Positions 1-8,950 of a DNA stretch of 64,000 bases are shown one piece after another (position 1 is the first letter of the stretch; the number at the start of each line of letters is the position of its first letter). Origin of the DNA: an uncultured Roseobacter sp. (GTDB lineage: Bacteria > Pseudomonadota > Alphaproteobacteria > Rhodobacterales > Rhodobacteraceae); NCBI RefSeq assembly GCF_947495025.1, contig NZ_CANLXG010000002.1, forward strand, positions 558,001-622,000, in the 5' to 3' direction. The notes under the pieces are model-generated. The model ran no database searches and was not told the origin of the DNA. It was given only the letters and a program-made list of their open reading frames with translations. The translations under genes were made by a program, and so were the position numbers.

Positions 1-101
1 TATATTTTCTGGCGGCTGTCATTCCGACACTTTAGCACATCACTTCCGGGGAAAGTGTGGGCTCCGACCGGACACTCAAAACACACAACCCCGCATAATA
101 C

Positions 102-461
102 CTACCCACCCGGCGGCCCGAAAAAACCACAGATCGACATGATCAGCCCATCGGGCGACAGCGTGCCGAAATCCACGCCCGCCACAAGCATACTGCCGTC
201 CGCCAGCGCCAGGTGCCAGGCAAAGTAAAAATTGTCATGATGGGTGCTGACGCCGCTGGTCAGTTCGATGCGCGCGCCGGGAAACTGCTTGTGTACACCG
301 GCAATATGATCGGCCAGGGCATCGCGGCCATTCACATCGGCACCGGGATCCTGGTAGCGCCCGTCAATGTGCCAGCAAGCTGCCAGAAAATCTGCACGAT
401 CCGTCGCATCCTCTGCCTGCCAGGCCTTCACATATGTCTCAATCAGTTGTCCAACAGACAT
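102..461 (-). CDS. SnoaL/NTF2-like domain protein
   Basis: The 119-residue product has the small alpha+beta pattern of the SnoaL/NTF2-like superfamily: an N-terminal helix (LIETYVKAWQ), a W-H-x-D-G-x-Y-x-D-P segment near residue 35, and alternating strands ending in a hydrophobic GFFGPPGG tail. Such proteins are small-ligand binders, isomerases or hydrolases, so no reaction can be assigned. I chose the ATG at 461 over an earlier in-frame start because a strong GGAGGGAG ribosome site lies just upstream. The gene is divergent from tauR, and the interval between them carries candidate TauR repeats, so it may belong to the sulfonate regulon. That link is inference. Confidence 0.7.
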   Translation of the reverse strand: MSVGQLIETYVKAWQAEDATDRADFLAACWHIDGRYQDPGADVNGRDALADHIAGVHKQFPGARIELTSGVSTHHDNFYFAWHLALADGSMLVAGVDFGTLSPDGLIMSICGFFGPPGG

Positions 462-679
462 TGCAATACTCCCTCCGGTATGCCCGACAGTTACCACTTT
501 TTTTGCCGGGGCGGCTCAGCTCTTTTGCTTTCGTGCTGGTTTCGCCGGCAGATTCGCCAAAGCCCGCACATCAGACTTGCAATTTTCACGATTAATGATA
601 CAAATAGTTTCAATAATAGATATCAAAGGCGCCGCAACGCTTTGAATACTAAGTCACATCTAAGCATTTTCCTCAAAAA

Positions 680-711
680 TTAATACCAGATTGCTTCACC
701 GATAAGTCCAG
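680..711 (-). promoter_or_regulatory. Candidate TauR operator: direct repeat pair upstream of tauR
   Basis: On the minus strand the bases read CTGGACTTAT, 12 bases, then CTGGTATTAA: two 10-bp direct repeats whose starts are 22 bp apart, two helical turns. The first repeat matches the CTGGACYTAA element that I recall being reported for TauR of Rhodobacter capsulatus. The pair abuts the tauR start. A second pair with the same spacing lies before xsc. Binding is inferred. Confidence 0.5.
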
Positions 712-725
712 TGTACGCTTGCCAT

Positions 726-2210
726 ATGGCGCTTCCGGTCGAAACTTTCTTTCTGCATCCTGATGCTCAGGGCACGCTGCAGTCGCAGATCCAGCAGATG
801 ATCGCTCAGGGTATCCTGTCGGGACGGTTTCAGCGCGGCGAAAAACTCCCGTCGACCCGCAAGCTTGCTACCCACCTCGGGGTCAGCCGGATCACAGTGA
901 CGATCGCCTATACCGAACTGCTGGCAAACGACTATCTCTCCTCACGCGGGCGGTCGGGGTATTATGTTTCTGAAAACGCCCCGGTCCCACCTGCTTTCGC
1001 GCCCAGTCAGGCCGGGCCCGACGCCATCGACTGGACCCGGGCCATCGGCCAGAAATTCTCTGGCGGAGACATGCCGCGCAAGCCGCCAGACTGGGCCAGC
1101 TACCGCTTTCCATTCATTTACGGCCAGGCCGATCCGTCGCTTTTTGATCACGCCAACTGGCGGATCTGCGCACTCAAAGCGCTGGGTCAGAAGGATTTCA
1201 CAGCGCTGACGACCGATTACTACGACCAGGACGACCCTCAGCTCATTGAGTTTATCGCGCGGCACACGCTGCCCAGACGTGGAATTGCAGCCCGGCCCGA
1301 GCAGATTCTGATCACACTGGGCGCTCAGAACGCACTCTGGCTGACGACGCAGATTCTGCTGACACAGCGGCGCAGGGCTGCGCTGGAAGATCCCTGCTAT
1401 CATGCACTTAGGGACATTCTGTCGCAGTCCCGCTGTCATGTCACGCCAGTGCGCGTCGACCCCGATGGCATGCCACCTGACGCCATTCCTCCGGACACAG
1501 ATGTGATCTTCACAACCCCCAGCCATCAGTGTCCCACAACCGGGACAATGCCGATGCACCGCCGGCACGATCTGCTGAAACGGGCCGCGGAGATGGATGC
1601 GCTGATCGTGGAAGATGACTATGAATTTGAGATGTCTTTTCTCAAAAGTCCGTCTCCGGCGCTCAAGAGCCTGGACGCCGACGGGCGGGTCATCTACGTG
1701 GGCAGCTTCTCAAAGTCCCTCTTTCCCGGGCTGCGGCTGGGCTATCTGGTTGGTTCAGAACCCTTCATCCGCGAAGCCCGCGCCCTGCGCGCCTCGGTCC
1801 TGAGACACCCGCCGGGACACGTCCAGCGCACCGCCGCTTACTTCCTGTCACTCGGCCACCACGACGCCCTGATCCGACGCATGGGAAACGCCCTGCATGA
1901 GCGCCGCGAGGTGATGACACGCGCCATCGCCGATCACGGCCTGCAGATTGCCGGTCAGGGGGCCAACGGCGGCTCATCTTTCTGGATGCGCGCTCCCGAG
2001 CATGTGGACACCCAGGAACTGGCCCGCAGGCTGCAGAACCGCAGCGTTCTGATCGAGCCGGGCCATTCTTTTTTCGCAGGACCTGCTCAGCCAGGTGAGT
2101 TCTACCGGCTGGCCTATTCCTCGATACCCGCCCAGCGCATTGCCGAAGGTGTTTCACTGGTAGCATCAGAAATCGAGGAGATGGCCAATCTGGCACTAGC
2201 CCGATCCTGA
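726..2210 (+). CDS. tauR: MocR-family (GntR/aminotransferase-fusion) transcriptional regulator, TauR
   Basis: This is a two-domain MocR regulator of about 494 residues. Residues ~15-85 form a GntR winged helix (KLPSTRKLATHLGVSRITV). The rest is a fold-type I PLP aminotransferase domain with the lysine in GSFSKSLFPGLRLGYL and an upstream VEDDYEFE segment. In the family, TauR activates taurine or sulfonate genes in response to a PLP-linked ligand. Its position directly before xsc supports that role here. I use the ATG at 726; a GTG at 711 is also in frame and neither has a clear ribosome site, so the mRNA may be nearly leaderless. Candidate operator repeats flank both ends of the gene. Confidence 0.85.
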   Translation: MALPVETFFLHPDAQGTLQSQIQQMIAQGILSGRFQRGEKLPSTRKLATHLGVSRITVTIAYTELLANDYLSSRGRSGYYVSENAPVPPAFAPSQAGPDAIDWTRAIGQKFSGGDMPRKPPDWASYRFPFIYGQADPSLFDHANWRICALKALGQKDFTALTTDYYDQDDPQLIEFIARHTLPRRGIAARPEQILITLGAQNALWLTTQILLTQRRRAALEDPCYHALRDILSQSRCHVTPVRVDPDGMPPDAIPPDTDVIFTTPSHQCPTTGTMPMHRRHDLLKRAAEMDALIVEDDYEFEMSFLKSPSPALKSLDADGRVIYVGSFSKSLFPGLRLGYLVGSEPFIREARALRASVLRHPPGHVQRTAAYFLSLGHHDALIRRMGNALHERREVMTRAIADHGLQIAGQGANGGSSFWMRAPEHVDTQELARRLQNRSVLIEPGHSFFAGPAQPGEFYRLAYSSIPAQRIAEGVSLVASEIEEMANLALARS

Positions 2211-2221
2211 TCTGGCCCTAA
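2190..2221 (+). promoter_or_regulatory. Candidate TauR operator: direct repeat pair upstream of xsc
   Basis: The plus strand reads CTGGCACTAG, 12 bases, then CTGGCCCTAA. The spacing (22 bp start to start) equals that of the pair upstream of tauR, and all four repeats fit CTGG-N3-TA. The pair spans the tauR stop codon and ends about 70 bp before the xsc start, a normal activator position. Function is inferred. Confidence 0.45.
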
Positions 2222-2293
2222 CACCACCATTATGTAAACACTACTGTCTCACCAAACCAAGAATCGCCAACCCAGCCCTCAGGAGCTACCGCC

Positions 2294-4072
2294 ATGAAGA
2301 TGACGACCGAAGAAGCCTTTGTAAAAACTCTCCAGATGCATGGCATCGACAATGCATTCGGCATTATCGGTTCAGCCATGATGCCGATCTCTGACATCTT
2401 CCCGGATGCAGGCATCAAATTCTGGGACTGCGCCCACGAAACCTCCGGCGGCATGATGGCCGACGGCTTCACACGTGCCACAGGCAAAATGTGCATGATG
2501 ATCGCGCAGAACGGCCCGGGCATCACCAATTTTGTGACAGCTGTAAAGACAGCCTACTGGAACCACACACCGGTTCTGCTGGTCACGCCACAGGCGGCCA
2601 ACAAGACAATCGGCCAGGGCGGCTTCCAGGAAATGGAACAGATGAACCTGTTCGCTGACTGCGTTGCCTATCAGGAAGAAGTCCGCGACCCGTCGCGTAT
2701 CGCGGAAACGCTGAACCGTGTCATCATGCAGGCCAAACGCGCCTCTGCGCCGGCGCAGATCAACATCCCGCGCGACTTCTGGACCCAGGTGGTCGACATC
2801 GAACTGCCGGTCATCGTTGACTTTGAACTGCCACAGGGTGGTGACGCCGCCGTGGCCGAAGCTGCGAAAATGCTCAGCGAAGCGAAATTCCCGGTCATCC
2901 TGAACGGCGCCGGTGCTGTGCTGTCCAAAGGCGGCATCGAAGCCTCCCGCGTGCTGGCCGAGCGCCTCGATGCACCGGTCTGCGTGGGCTACCAGCACAA
3001 CGACGCCTTCCCCGGCAACCACCCGCTCTTTGCAGGTCCGCTGGGCTACAACGGCTCCAAAGCCGGCATGCAGCTGATCAGCCAGGCCGACGTTGTTCTG
3101 TGCCTCGGCACGCGTCTGAACCCGTTCTCGACACTGCCGGGTTATGGCATCGATTACTGGCCCTCGGATGCGAAGATCATCCAGGTTGACCTGAACCCCG
3201 ACCGGATCGGGCTGACCAAGAAGGTCACCGTGGGTATCGTCGGGGACGCAGCGAAAGTGGCAAGCGGCATCACCGCGCAACTTGCTGACGATGCGGGCGA
3301 TACCAACCGGGACGAGCGCAAGAACACCATTGCGACAACCAAATCCGCATGGGCGCAGGAGCTGACGTCCATGAACGAAGAGCAGGACGACCCCGGCACT
3401 GACTGGAACGTGCGTGCGCGTGCGGCCAAGCCGGACTGGATGAGCCCGCGCATGGCGTGGCGCGCCATTCAGGCCGCTCTGCCGGTCGAGGCGATCATCT
3501 CCTCGGATATCGGCAACAACTGCGCGATCGGTAACGCCTATCCGTCCTTCAACGAGAGCCGCAAATATCTGGCCCCCGGCCTCTTTGGCCCCTGTGGCTA
3601 CGGCCTGCCCTCGATCGTTGGCGCGAAAATCGGCAAGCCGGACGTACCGGTTGTTGGTTTCGCAGGCGACGGTGCTTTCGGCATCTCGGTCAACGAGCTG
3701 ACGGCTATCGGCCGCGGCGACTGGCCCGCGATCACACAGATCGTTTTCCGCAACTACCAGTGGGGCGCTGAAAAGCGGAACTCGACGCTCTGGTTCGACG
3801 ACAACTTCGTCGGTACCGAACTGGACGAGGAAGTCTCCTATGCCGGTATCGCGAGCGCCTGTGGTCTCAAAGGTGTTGTCGCCCGCACAATGGACGAACT
3901 GACAGCGGCGCTGGACCAGGCGATCAAGGACCAGATGGAGAACGGCGTGACCACGCTGATCGAAGCCATGATCAACCAGGAACTGGGTGACCCCTTCCGT
4001 CGCGACGCGATGAAGAAGCCGGTTGCCGTTGCTGGCATCAGCAAAGACGACATGCGTCAGCAGACTGTCTGA
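2294..4072 (+). CDS. xsc: Sulfoacetaldehyde acetyltransferase
   Basis: Xsc is a cytosolic, thiamine-diphosphate-dependent enzyme that uses phosphate to cleave sulfoacetaldehyde into acetyl phosphate and sulfite, the central step in using taurine, isethionate and related C2 sulfonates. The 592-residue length is typical of the family. The N-terminal half has the conserved glutamate (E49, in AHETSGG) and an acetolactate-synthase-like QNGPGITN segment. The C-terminal half has the TPP/Mg motif starting at GDGAFG (~residue 457) and ending near FRNYQWG. The start has an AGGAG site. pta follows after 40 bp and makes a natural metabolic partner. No taurine transaminase or dehydrogenase gene is in the window, so the upstream substrate is not defined. 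Confidence 0.95.
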   Translation: MKMTTEEAFVKTLQMHGIDNAFGIIGSAMMPISDIFPDAGIKFWDCAHETSGGMMADGFTRATGKMCMMIAQNGPGITNFVTAVKTAYWNHTPVLLVTPQAANKTIGQGGFQEMEQMNLFADCVAYQEEVRDPSRIAETLNRVIMQAKRASAPAQINIPRDFWTQVVDIELPVIVDFELPQGGDAAVAEAAKMLSEAKFPVILNGAGAVLSKGGIEASRVLAERLDAPVCVGYQHNDAFPGNHPLFAGPLGYNGSKAGMQLISQADVVLCLGTRLNPFSTLPGYGIDYWPSDAKIIQVDLNPDRIGLTKKVTVGIVGDAAKVASGITAQLADDAGDTNRDERKNTIATTKSAWAQELTSMNEEQDDPGTDWNVRARAAKPDWMSPRMAWRAIQAALPVEAIISSDIGNNCAIGNAYPSFNESRKYLAPGLFGPCGYGLPSIVGAKIGKPDVPVVGFAGDGAFGISVNELTAIGRGDWPAITQIVFRNYQWGAEKRNSTLWFDDNFVGTELDEEVSYAGIASACGLKGVVARTMDELTAALDQAIKDQMENGVTTLIEAMINQELGDPFRRDAMKKPVAVAGISKDDMRQQTV

Positions 4073-4112
4073 GGGTGCATCAACGCACCTGCATAAAGAA
4101 AGGGATGAGGCC

Positions 4113-5111
4113 ATGAGCGTACTGCGCGATCTTACGAAACGCGCCAACGCCCGGCCTGCCCACATCGTGATGAGCGAAGGCCACGATCCCCGGATCGTGG
4201 CCGGCGCCATTGCCGCCGTCAAGGCCGGTACTGCCCGTATTACCCTTGTGGGTCCGCAGGACGATGTCGCCGCACAGCTTGTGGACGCCGGCACCCCCAA
4301 CAATCCCGCAATTCAGATCCAGGACCCGGAAACATCCGCGCTGTCCGCTGAATTTGCCACCGCCTTTTTTGAACTTCGCAAGCACAAGGGTGTCACACCC
4401 GAGATCGCTGAGACCCAGGTCCGCAACCCGCTGGTCTTTGCCGCGATGATGGTCCGCCAGGGCCACGCCGACGGCACCGTTGGCGGCGCTGTTGCGACCA
4501 CATCCGACACCGTACGCGCGGCCCTTCAGGTGATCGGCAAAGCGCCTGAGGCGCCGCTGGTTTCCAGCTTTTTCCTTATGGCTCTGCCGGACAATCACCC
4601 CTCTGGCCGGGACGCGATGATTTTTGGTGACTGTGGTCTTGTTATTGATCCCTCCGCCGAAGAACTCGCCGCAATCACCGTTGCCTCTTCTGCGTCGTGC
4701 CGGCAGTTGCTTGGTGTGGAGCCGGTCGCGGCTCTGCTGTCTTTCTCGACGATGGGCTCCGCAAAACACTCGAAGGTCACCAAAGTGACCGACGCTGTGA
4801 CACTGCTGAAAGAAAACCATCCCGACCTCAAAGCTGACGGAGAGCTGCAGTTTGATGCGGCCTTTGTGCCCGAAGTCGCCGCCTCCAAGGCCAAAGGCTC
4901 CGATGTGGCAGGCCAGGCCAATGTGATGATTTTTCCCAACCTCGATGCGGGCAATATCGGCTATAAGATCGCACAGCGCATCGGCGGGGCCGAGGCCATC
5001 GGCCCGGTGCTGCAGGGGCTGGCCAGACCCGCCAACGACCTCAGCCGGGGCTGCAACGCTGCCGACGTGACCAATATGATCGCCGTGACTGTCCTTCAGG
5101 TCGCGCGCTAA
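4113..5111 (+). CDS. pta: Phosphate acetyltransferase
   Basis: The product (332 residues) is a single-domain PTA/PTB-family acyltransferase that converts acetyl phosphate and CoA to acetyl-CoA and phosphate. Visible family features are HIVMSEGHDPRIV at the N-terminus, a central VSSFFLMALP segment, and the C-terminal GNIGYKIAQRIGGAEAIGP and glycine-rich phosphate-binding area. It follows xsc by 40 bp and would carry the Xsc product into central metabolism. The ATG at 4113 has GATGAGG just upstream; an in-frame extension back into xsc (to 4023) is not credible because it overlaps xsc by 50 bp and lacks a ribosome site. Confidence 0.93.
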   Translation: MSVLRDLTKRANARPAHIVMSEGHDPRIVAGAIAAVKAGTARITLVGPQDDVAAQLVDAGTPNNPAIQIQDPETSALSAEFATAFFELRKHKGVTPEIAETQVRNPLVFAAMMVRQGHADGTVGGAVATTSDTVRAALQVIGKAPEAPLVSSFFLMALPDNHPSGRDAMIFGDCGLVIDPSAEELAAITVASSASCRQLLGVEPVAALLSFSTMGSAKHSKVTKVTDAVTLLKENHPDLKADGELQFDAAFVPEVAASKAKGSDVAGQANVMIFPNLDAGNIGYKIAQRIGGAEAIGPVLQGLARPANDLSRGCNAADVTNMIAVTVLQVAR

Positions 5112-5127
5112 CCGAAGGGATTTTTCC

Positions 5128-7941
5128 ATGAACCAGCCAGTCCTTGATCTGAGCCCGAAAGTCTCTGACGAGGTGCGCAAGACCACCTGTTACATGTGCG
5201 CCTGCCGCTGCGGCATCAACGTGCACATGAAAGACGGCAAGGTCGCCTATATCGAGGGCAACAAGGACCACCCGGTGAACCAGGGCGTGCTCTGCGCCAA
5301 AGGCTCGGCAGGGATCATGCAGGTCAACGCGCCCTCGCGTCTGCGCAAACCGCTGAAGCGTGTGGGCCCGCGCGGCTCCGGCGAGTTCGAGGAGATCGAA
5401 TGGGACGAGGCCCTGAAGATCGCCACTGAATGGCTCGAGCCCGTCCGCCGCGACAATCCCGAAAAGCTGGCCTTCTTCACGGGCCGTGATCAGTCACAGT
5501 CCTTTACGTCCTTCTGGGCCCAGAATTTCGGCACCTGTAACTATGCAGCCCACGGCGGCTTCTGCTCCGTGAACATGGCTGCGGCGGGCATCTACACCAT
5601 GGGCGGTGCCTTCTGGGAGTTTGGCCAGCCGGACTGGGATCACACCAAACTCTTTATGCTCTTCGGCGTGGCCGAGGATCACGACAGCAACCCCATCAAG
5701 ATGGGCATCGGCAAAATCAAAAAGCGGGGCGCCCGTGTGATCGGCGTGAACCCGATCCGCACCGGCTATAACGCCGTGGCCGATGACTGGGTCGGCATCA
5801 CCCCCGGCACCGACGGGCTCTTTATCCTGTCGATGATCCACTGCCTGATGAAGGCGGGCAAAATGGATCTCAACTACCTGGCGCAATACACCAACGCGCC
5901 AGTGCTGGTGATCAATAACCCCGGAGCGGACGATCATGGCCTGCTGATGCGGGACGAGAACGGCAAAGAGCTGGTCATCGACCGCGCCACCGGCAAGCTC
6001 ACGCCCTTTGATCAGCCCGGCGTGAAACCCGATCTCGCGGCCACCTACGAAAAAGACGGCCGGACCCACCGCCCGGTCTTCCACCAGATGGCGGATATGT
6101 ATCTAGATGATCAGTACGCACCGGAAAACGTGGCCGACCGCTGCGGCATCCCCGCCGACCGCATCCGCGCCATCGCCGCTGAACTTGCCCGCGTCGCCTT
6201 CGAGGAAAGCTTCGAGCTGGACCACGCATGGACCGACTTCCGCGGCGAAAAGCACGACAAAATGATCGGCCGCCCGGTCTCCTTCCACTCCATGCGCGGT
6301 ATCTCGGCCCACGCCAACGGGTTCCAGACCTGCCGCGCCCTGCACACGCTGCAGATCATTCTGGGTACCGTCGAAGTGCCCGGCGGCTTTAGGTTCAAAC
6401 CGCCCTATCCGAAACCGGCCACCGCGCACCCGAAACCGCACTGCAAAGTCACGGCGGACGCACCACTCGACGGCCCGCACCTCGGTTTCGTACACGGCCC
6501 CGCCGACCTGGCTCTTAAGGACGACGGCACGCCGGCGCGGATCGATAAGGCCTTTACCTGGGAAAACCCCATGTCCAGCCACGGGCTGATGCATATGGTA
6601 ATCTCGAACGCCTATGCGGGCGATCCCTACAAGATCGACGTATTGTTCATGTATATGGCCAACATGTCCTGGAACTCGTCCATGAACACCCGGGGCGTGA
6701 TCGATATGCTGACGGACACGGACGAGAACGGCGAGTATGTTATTCCGAAACTGATCTACTCGGATGCCTACAGCTCCGAAATGGTCGCCTATTCCGATCT
6801 GGTGCTGCCCGACACCACCTATCTGGAGCGCCACGACTGTATCTCGCTTCTCGACCGTCCGATCTGCGAGGCCGATGCCGCCGCAGACGCCATCCGCTGG
6901 CCGGTGATCGAACCTGACCGCGATGTCAAAGGGTTCCAGTCCATGCTCTGCGAGTTGGGCGCGATGCTGAAACTTCCCGGCTTCACCAACGAGGACGGCA
7001 GCCAGAAATATGCCGACTACGGCGACTATATCGTCAACCACGAACGCAAGCCGGGCATTGGCCCACTGGCGGGCTTCCGGGGCGAAAACGGCGACCAGGC
7101 CGGCCGGGGTGCAGTGAACCCCAACCAGCTCGACCGCTACATCGAAAACGGCGGCTTCTTTGTCGAACATATCCCTGCCGGGGCCAACTACTACAAACCC
7201 TGGAACGCCGCCTACCAGGACTGGGCCGTGGGCATGGGGCTTTATGACAAGCCCGAACCCTACCTCTTTTCGCTTTATTCCGAGCCGATGCGCAAATTCC
7301 AGCTGGCCGCGGAAGGCCATGGCGAACGCCAGCCGCCCGAACACCTGCGCGAGCGTATCAAAGAGAAAATGTCCCCCCTGCCAATCTGGTATTCCTCTGA
7401 AGAAGAGAACAAAGCGGATGCGTTCCCCGTCACGGCGCTCACCCAGCGCCCTATGGCGATGTACCACTCCTGGGGCTCGCAGAACGCCTGGCTCCGCCAG
7501 CTGCACGGCCACAACCCGCTCTACCTGCCGACAAAACTGATGCGCGAAAACAACCTCGCGGATGGCGACTGGGCCAAAGTGACATCGCCGCACGGCGAGA
7601 TCACGGTACCCGTCCTGGAAATGGCCGCACTCAACGAAAACACCGTCTGGACCTGGAACGCCATCGGCAAACGCAAAGGCGCCTGGGCGCTCGAAGAAAA
7701 CGCGCCCGAAGCCACCCGCGGTTTTCTTCTGAACCACCTGATCCACGAATTACTGCCCCCCAAAGGCGACGGACTGCGGTGGGCCAACTCCGACCCGATC
7801 ACCGGCCAGGCGGCCTGGTTCGACCTCAAAGTCCGGATCGAAAAAACCCCTGCTCCCGACGAATCCAAACCCGGCTTTGACGCCATAAAATCGCCGGTCG
7901 GCAAAGGTCCCAAAGACCTGAAATGGAAGGTGGGCAAATGA
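5128..7941 (+). CDS. soeA: Sulfite dehydrogenase (quinone) molybdopterin subunit SoeA
   Basis: The 937-residue protein belongs to the complex iron-sulfur molybdoenzyme (DMSO reductase) family. An N-terminal [4Fe-4S] site is visible as C21-x2-C24-x3-C28-x27-C56, followed by molybdopterin-binding domains and a C-terminal beta-barrel segment (NLADGDWAKVTSPHGEI). No Tat signal is present, so it acts in the cytoplasm, as known for SoeABC. In this family the complex oxidises sulfite to sulfate and passes electrons to quinone. Placement directly after xsc-pta, whose reaction releases sulfite, supports SoeA over other members such as Phs or Psr. The start follows pta by 16 bp. Confidence 0.9.
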   Translation: MNQPVLDLSPKVSDEVRKTTCYMCACRCGINVHMKDGKVAYIEGNKDHPVNQGVLCAKGSAGIMQVNAPSRLRKPLKRVGPRGSGEFEEIEWDEALKIATEWLEPVRRDNPEKLAFFTGRDQSQSFTSFWAQNFGTCNYAAHGGFCSVNMAAAGIYTMGGAFWEFGQPDWDHTKLFMLFGVAEDHDSNPIKMGIGKIKKRGARVIGVNPIRTGYNAVADDWVGITPGTDGLFILSMIHCLMKAGKMDLNYLAQYTNAPVLVINNPGADDHGLLMRDENGKELVIDRATGKLTPFDQPGVKPDLAATYEKDGRTHRPVFHQMADMYLDDQYAPENVADRCGIPADRIRAIAAELARVAFEESFELDHAWTDFRGEKHDKMIGRPVSFHSMRGISAHANGFQTCRALHTLQIILGTVEVPGGFRFKPPYPKPATAHPKPHCKVTADAPLDGPHLGFVHGPADLALKDDGTPARIDKAFTWENPMSSHGLMHMVISNAYAGDPYKIDVLFMYMANMSWNSSMNTRGVIDMLTDTDENGEYVIPKLIYSDAYSSEMVAYSDLVLPDTTYLERHDCISLLDRPICEADAAADAIRWPVIEPDRDVKGFQSMLCELGAMLKLPGFTNEDGSQKYADYGDYIVNHERKPGIGPLAGFRGENGDQAGRGAVNPNQLDRYIENGGFFVEHIPAGANYYKPWNAAYQDWAVGMGLYDKPEPYLFSLYSEPMRKFQLAAEGHGERQPPEHLRERIKEKMSPLPIWYSSEEENKADAFPVTALTQRPMAMYHSWGSQNAWLRQLHGHNPLYLPTKLMRENNLADGDWAKVTSPHGEITVPVLEMAALNENTVWTWNAIGKRKGAWALEENAPEATRGFLLNHLIHELLPPKGDGLRWANSDPITGQAAWFDLKVRIEKTPAPDESKPGFDAIKSPVGKGPKDLKWKVGK

Positions 7942-7954
7942 TACTTCTTCACCC

Positions 7955-8090
7955 TTCCCGAAATACTCCGGGGGGCGAGGGCCGTCCCGGAAACGCTCCG
8001 GCGGAGCGTTTCAGGCCCGCAGCGGGGCGGAGCCCCATTCCGGAAGGTGCGTCCTCTCACCAAATCCGGCGCGCAGGGGCAGAGCCCACA
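7955..8090. repeat. Cluster of short GC-rich palindromes between soeA and soeB
   Basis: This part of the 256-bp gap inside the soe operon holds several hairpins: AAACGCTCCG / CGGAGCGTTT (7991-8000 and 8002-8011, perfect 10-bp arms), GGGGC-GGA-GCCCC (8024-8036) and GGGC-AGA-GCCC (8077-8087). A C/G-rich CCCGAAATACTCCGGGGGG segment precedes them. No T-tract follows, so these are not standard terminators. They resemble REP-type intergenic elements and could set the relative stability of the soeA and soeBC mRNA segments. No gene is visible here. Confidence 0.6.
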
Positions 8091-8197
8091 ACCCTTTCTC
8101 CTCAGTTACCCAACCGTACGCGACGCACTGACGGAATACCGACGTTCAACCGACGTGTTAACGACGCCGCACCGACGGCCAGAAAAGAGGGCCCGAA

Positions 8198-8950
8198 ATG
8201 ACCACTCTGCCAACACAGACCGACAAGAAACTGGGCCTTGTGATCGACCTCGATACCTGCGTCGGCTGCCATGCCTGTGTGATCTCCTGCAAAGGCTGGA
8301 ACACGGAAAACTACGGCGCGCCTCTCAGTGATCAGAATGCCTATGGTGCGGATAACTCCGGCACCTTCCTCAACCGTGTGCACTCGTTTGAGGTCCAGCC
8401 AGAAGCCGCAGATGCCGCGGCCCAGCTCATTCACTTTCCCAAATCGTGCCTGCACTGCGAAGACGCGCCCTGCGTGACCGTATGCCCCACAGGCGCCAGC
8501 TACAAACGGGTCGAAGACGGCATCGTTCTGGTGAACGAATCCGACTGCATCGGCTGCGGTCTCTGCGCCTGGGCCTGCCCCTACGGCGCGCGCGAACTCG
8601 ACCAGGCCGAAGGGGTGATGAAGAAATGCACCCTCTGCGTGGACCGGATCTACAACGAGAACCTGCCCGAAGAAGACCGCCAGCCCGCCTGTGTGCGCAC
8701 CTGCCCGGCAGGCGCGCGCCACTTCGGTGATCTGGGTGATCCGGACAGCGACGTCAGCAAACTCGTCGCCGAGCGTGGCGGCATGGACCTGATGCCCGAG
8801 CAGGGCACAAAGCCGGTGAACAAATATCTGCCCCCACGGCCCAAAGACGCTATGCCCGAGTTTGACGTTCTGGCCCCCTTCCTGGAACCTGTCGCCCAGG
8901 AGCCCAAGGGCTTCCTCGGCTGGCTCGACAAAACACTGGAGAAACTCTGA
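8198..8950 (+). CDS. soeB: Sulfite dehydrogenase iron-sulfur subunit SoeB
   Basis: The 250-residue protein is the four-cluster ferredoxin subunit that carries electrons from SoeA to the membrane anchor. Four cysteine groups are visible: C21-x2-C24-x2-C27-x3-C31; CLHCEDAPCVTVCP; CIGCGLCAWACP; and CTLC with a later CVRTCP. There is no signal peptide, consistent with a cytoplasmic SoeAB. The stop codon overlaps the soeC start in a TGATG, so the two are translationally coupled. It lies 256 bp after soeA, an unusually wide gap for this operon, filled with palindromes. Confidence 0.92.
   Translation: MTTLPTQTDKKLGLVIDLDTCVGCHACVISCKGWNTENYGAPLSDQNAYGADNSGTFLNRVHSFEVQPEAADAAAQLIHFPKSCLHCEDAPCVTVCPTGASYKRVEDGIVLVNESDCIGCGLCAWACPYGARELDQAEGVMKKCTLCVDRIYNENLPEEDRQPACVRTCPAGARHFGDLGDPDSDVSKLVAERGGMDLMPEQGTKPVNKYLPPRPKDAMPEFDVLAPFLEPVAQEPKGFLGWLDKTLEKL

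Noticed and set aside
2372..4303. A 643-codon open frame on the minus strand across xsc and pta
   Set aside because: xsc and pta are unmistakable on the plus strand; the minus frame lacks domains and has unnatural composition.
6103..7746. A 547-codon minus-strand frame inside soeA
   Set aside because: It is antisense to the molybdopterin domain of SoeA and shows no family pattern.
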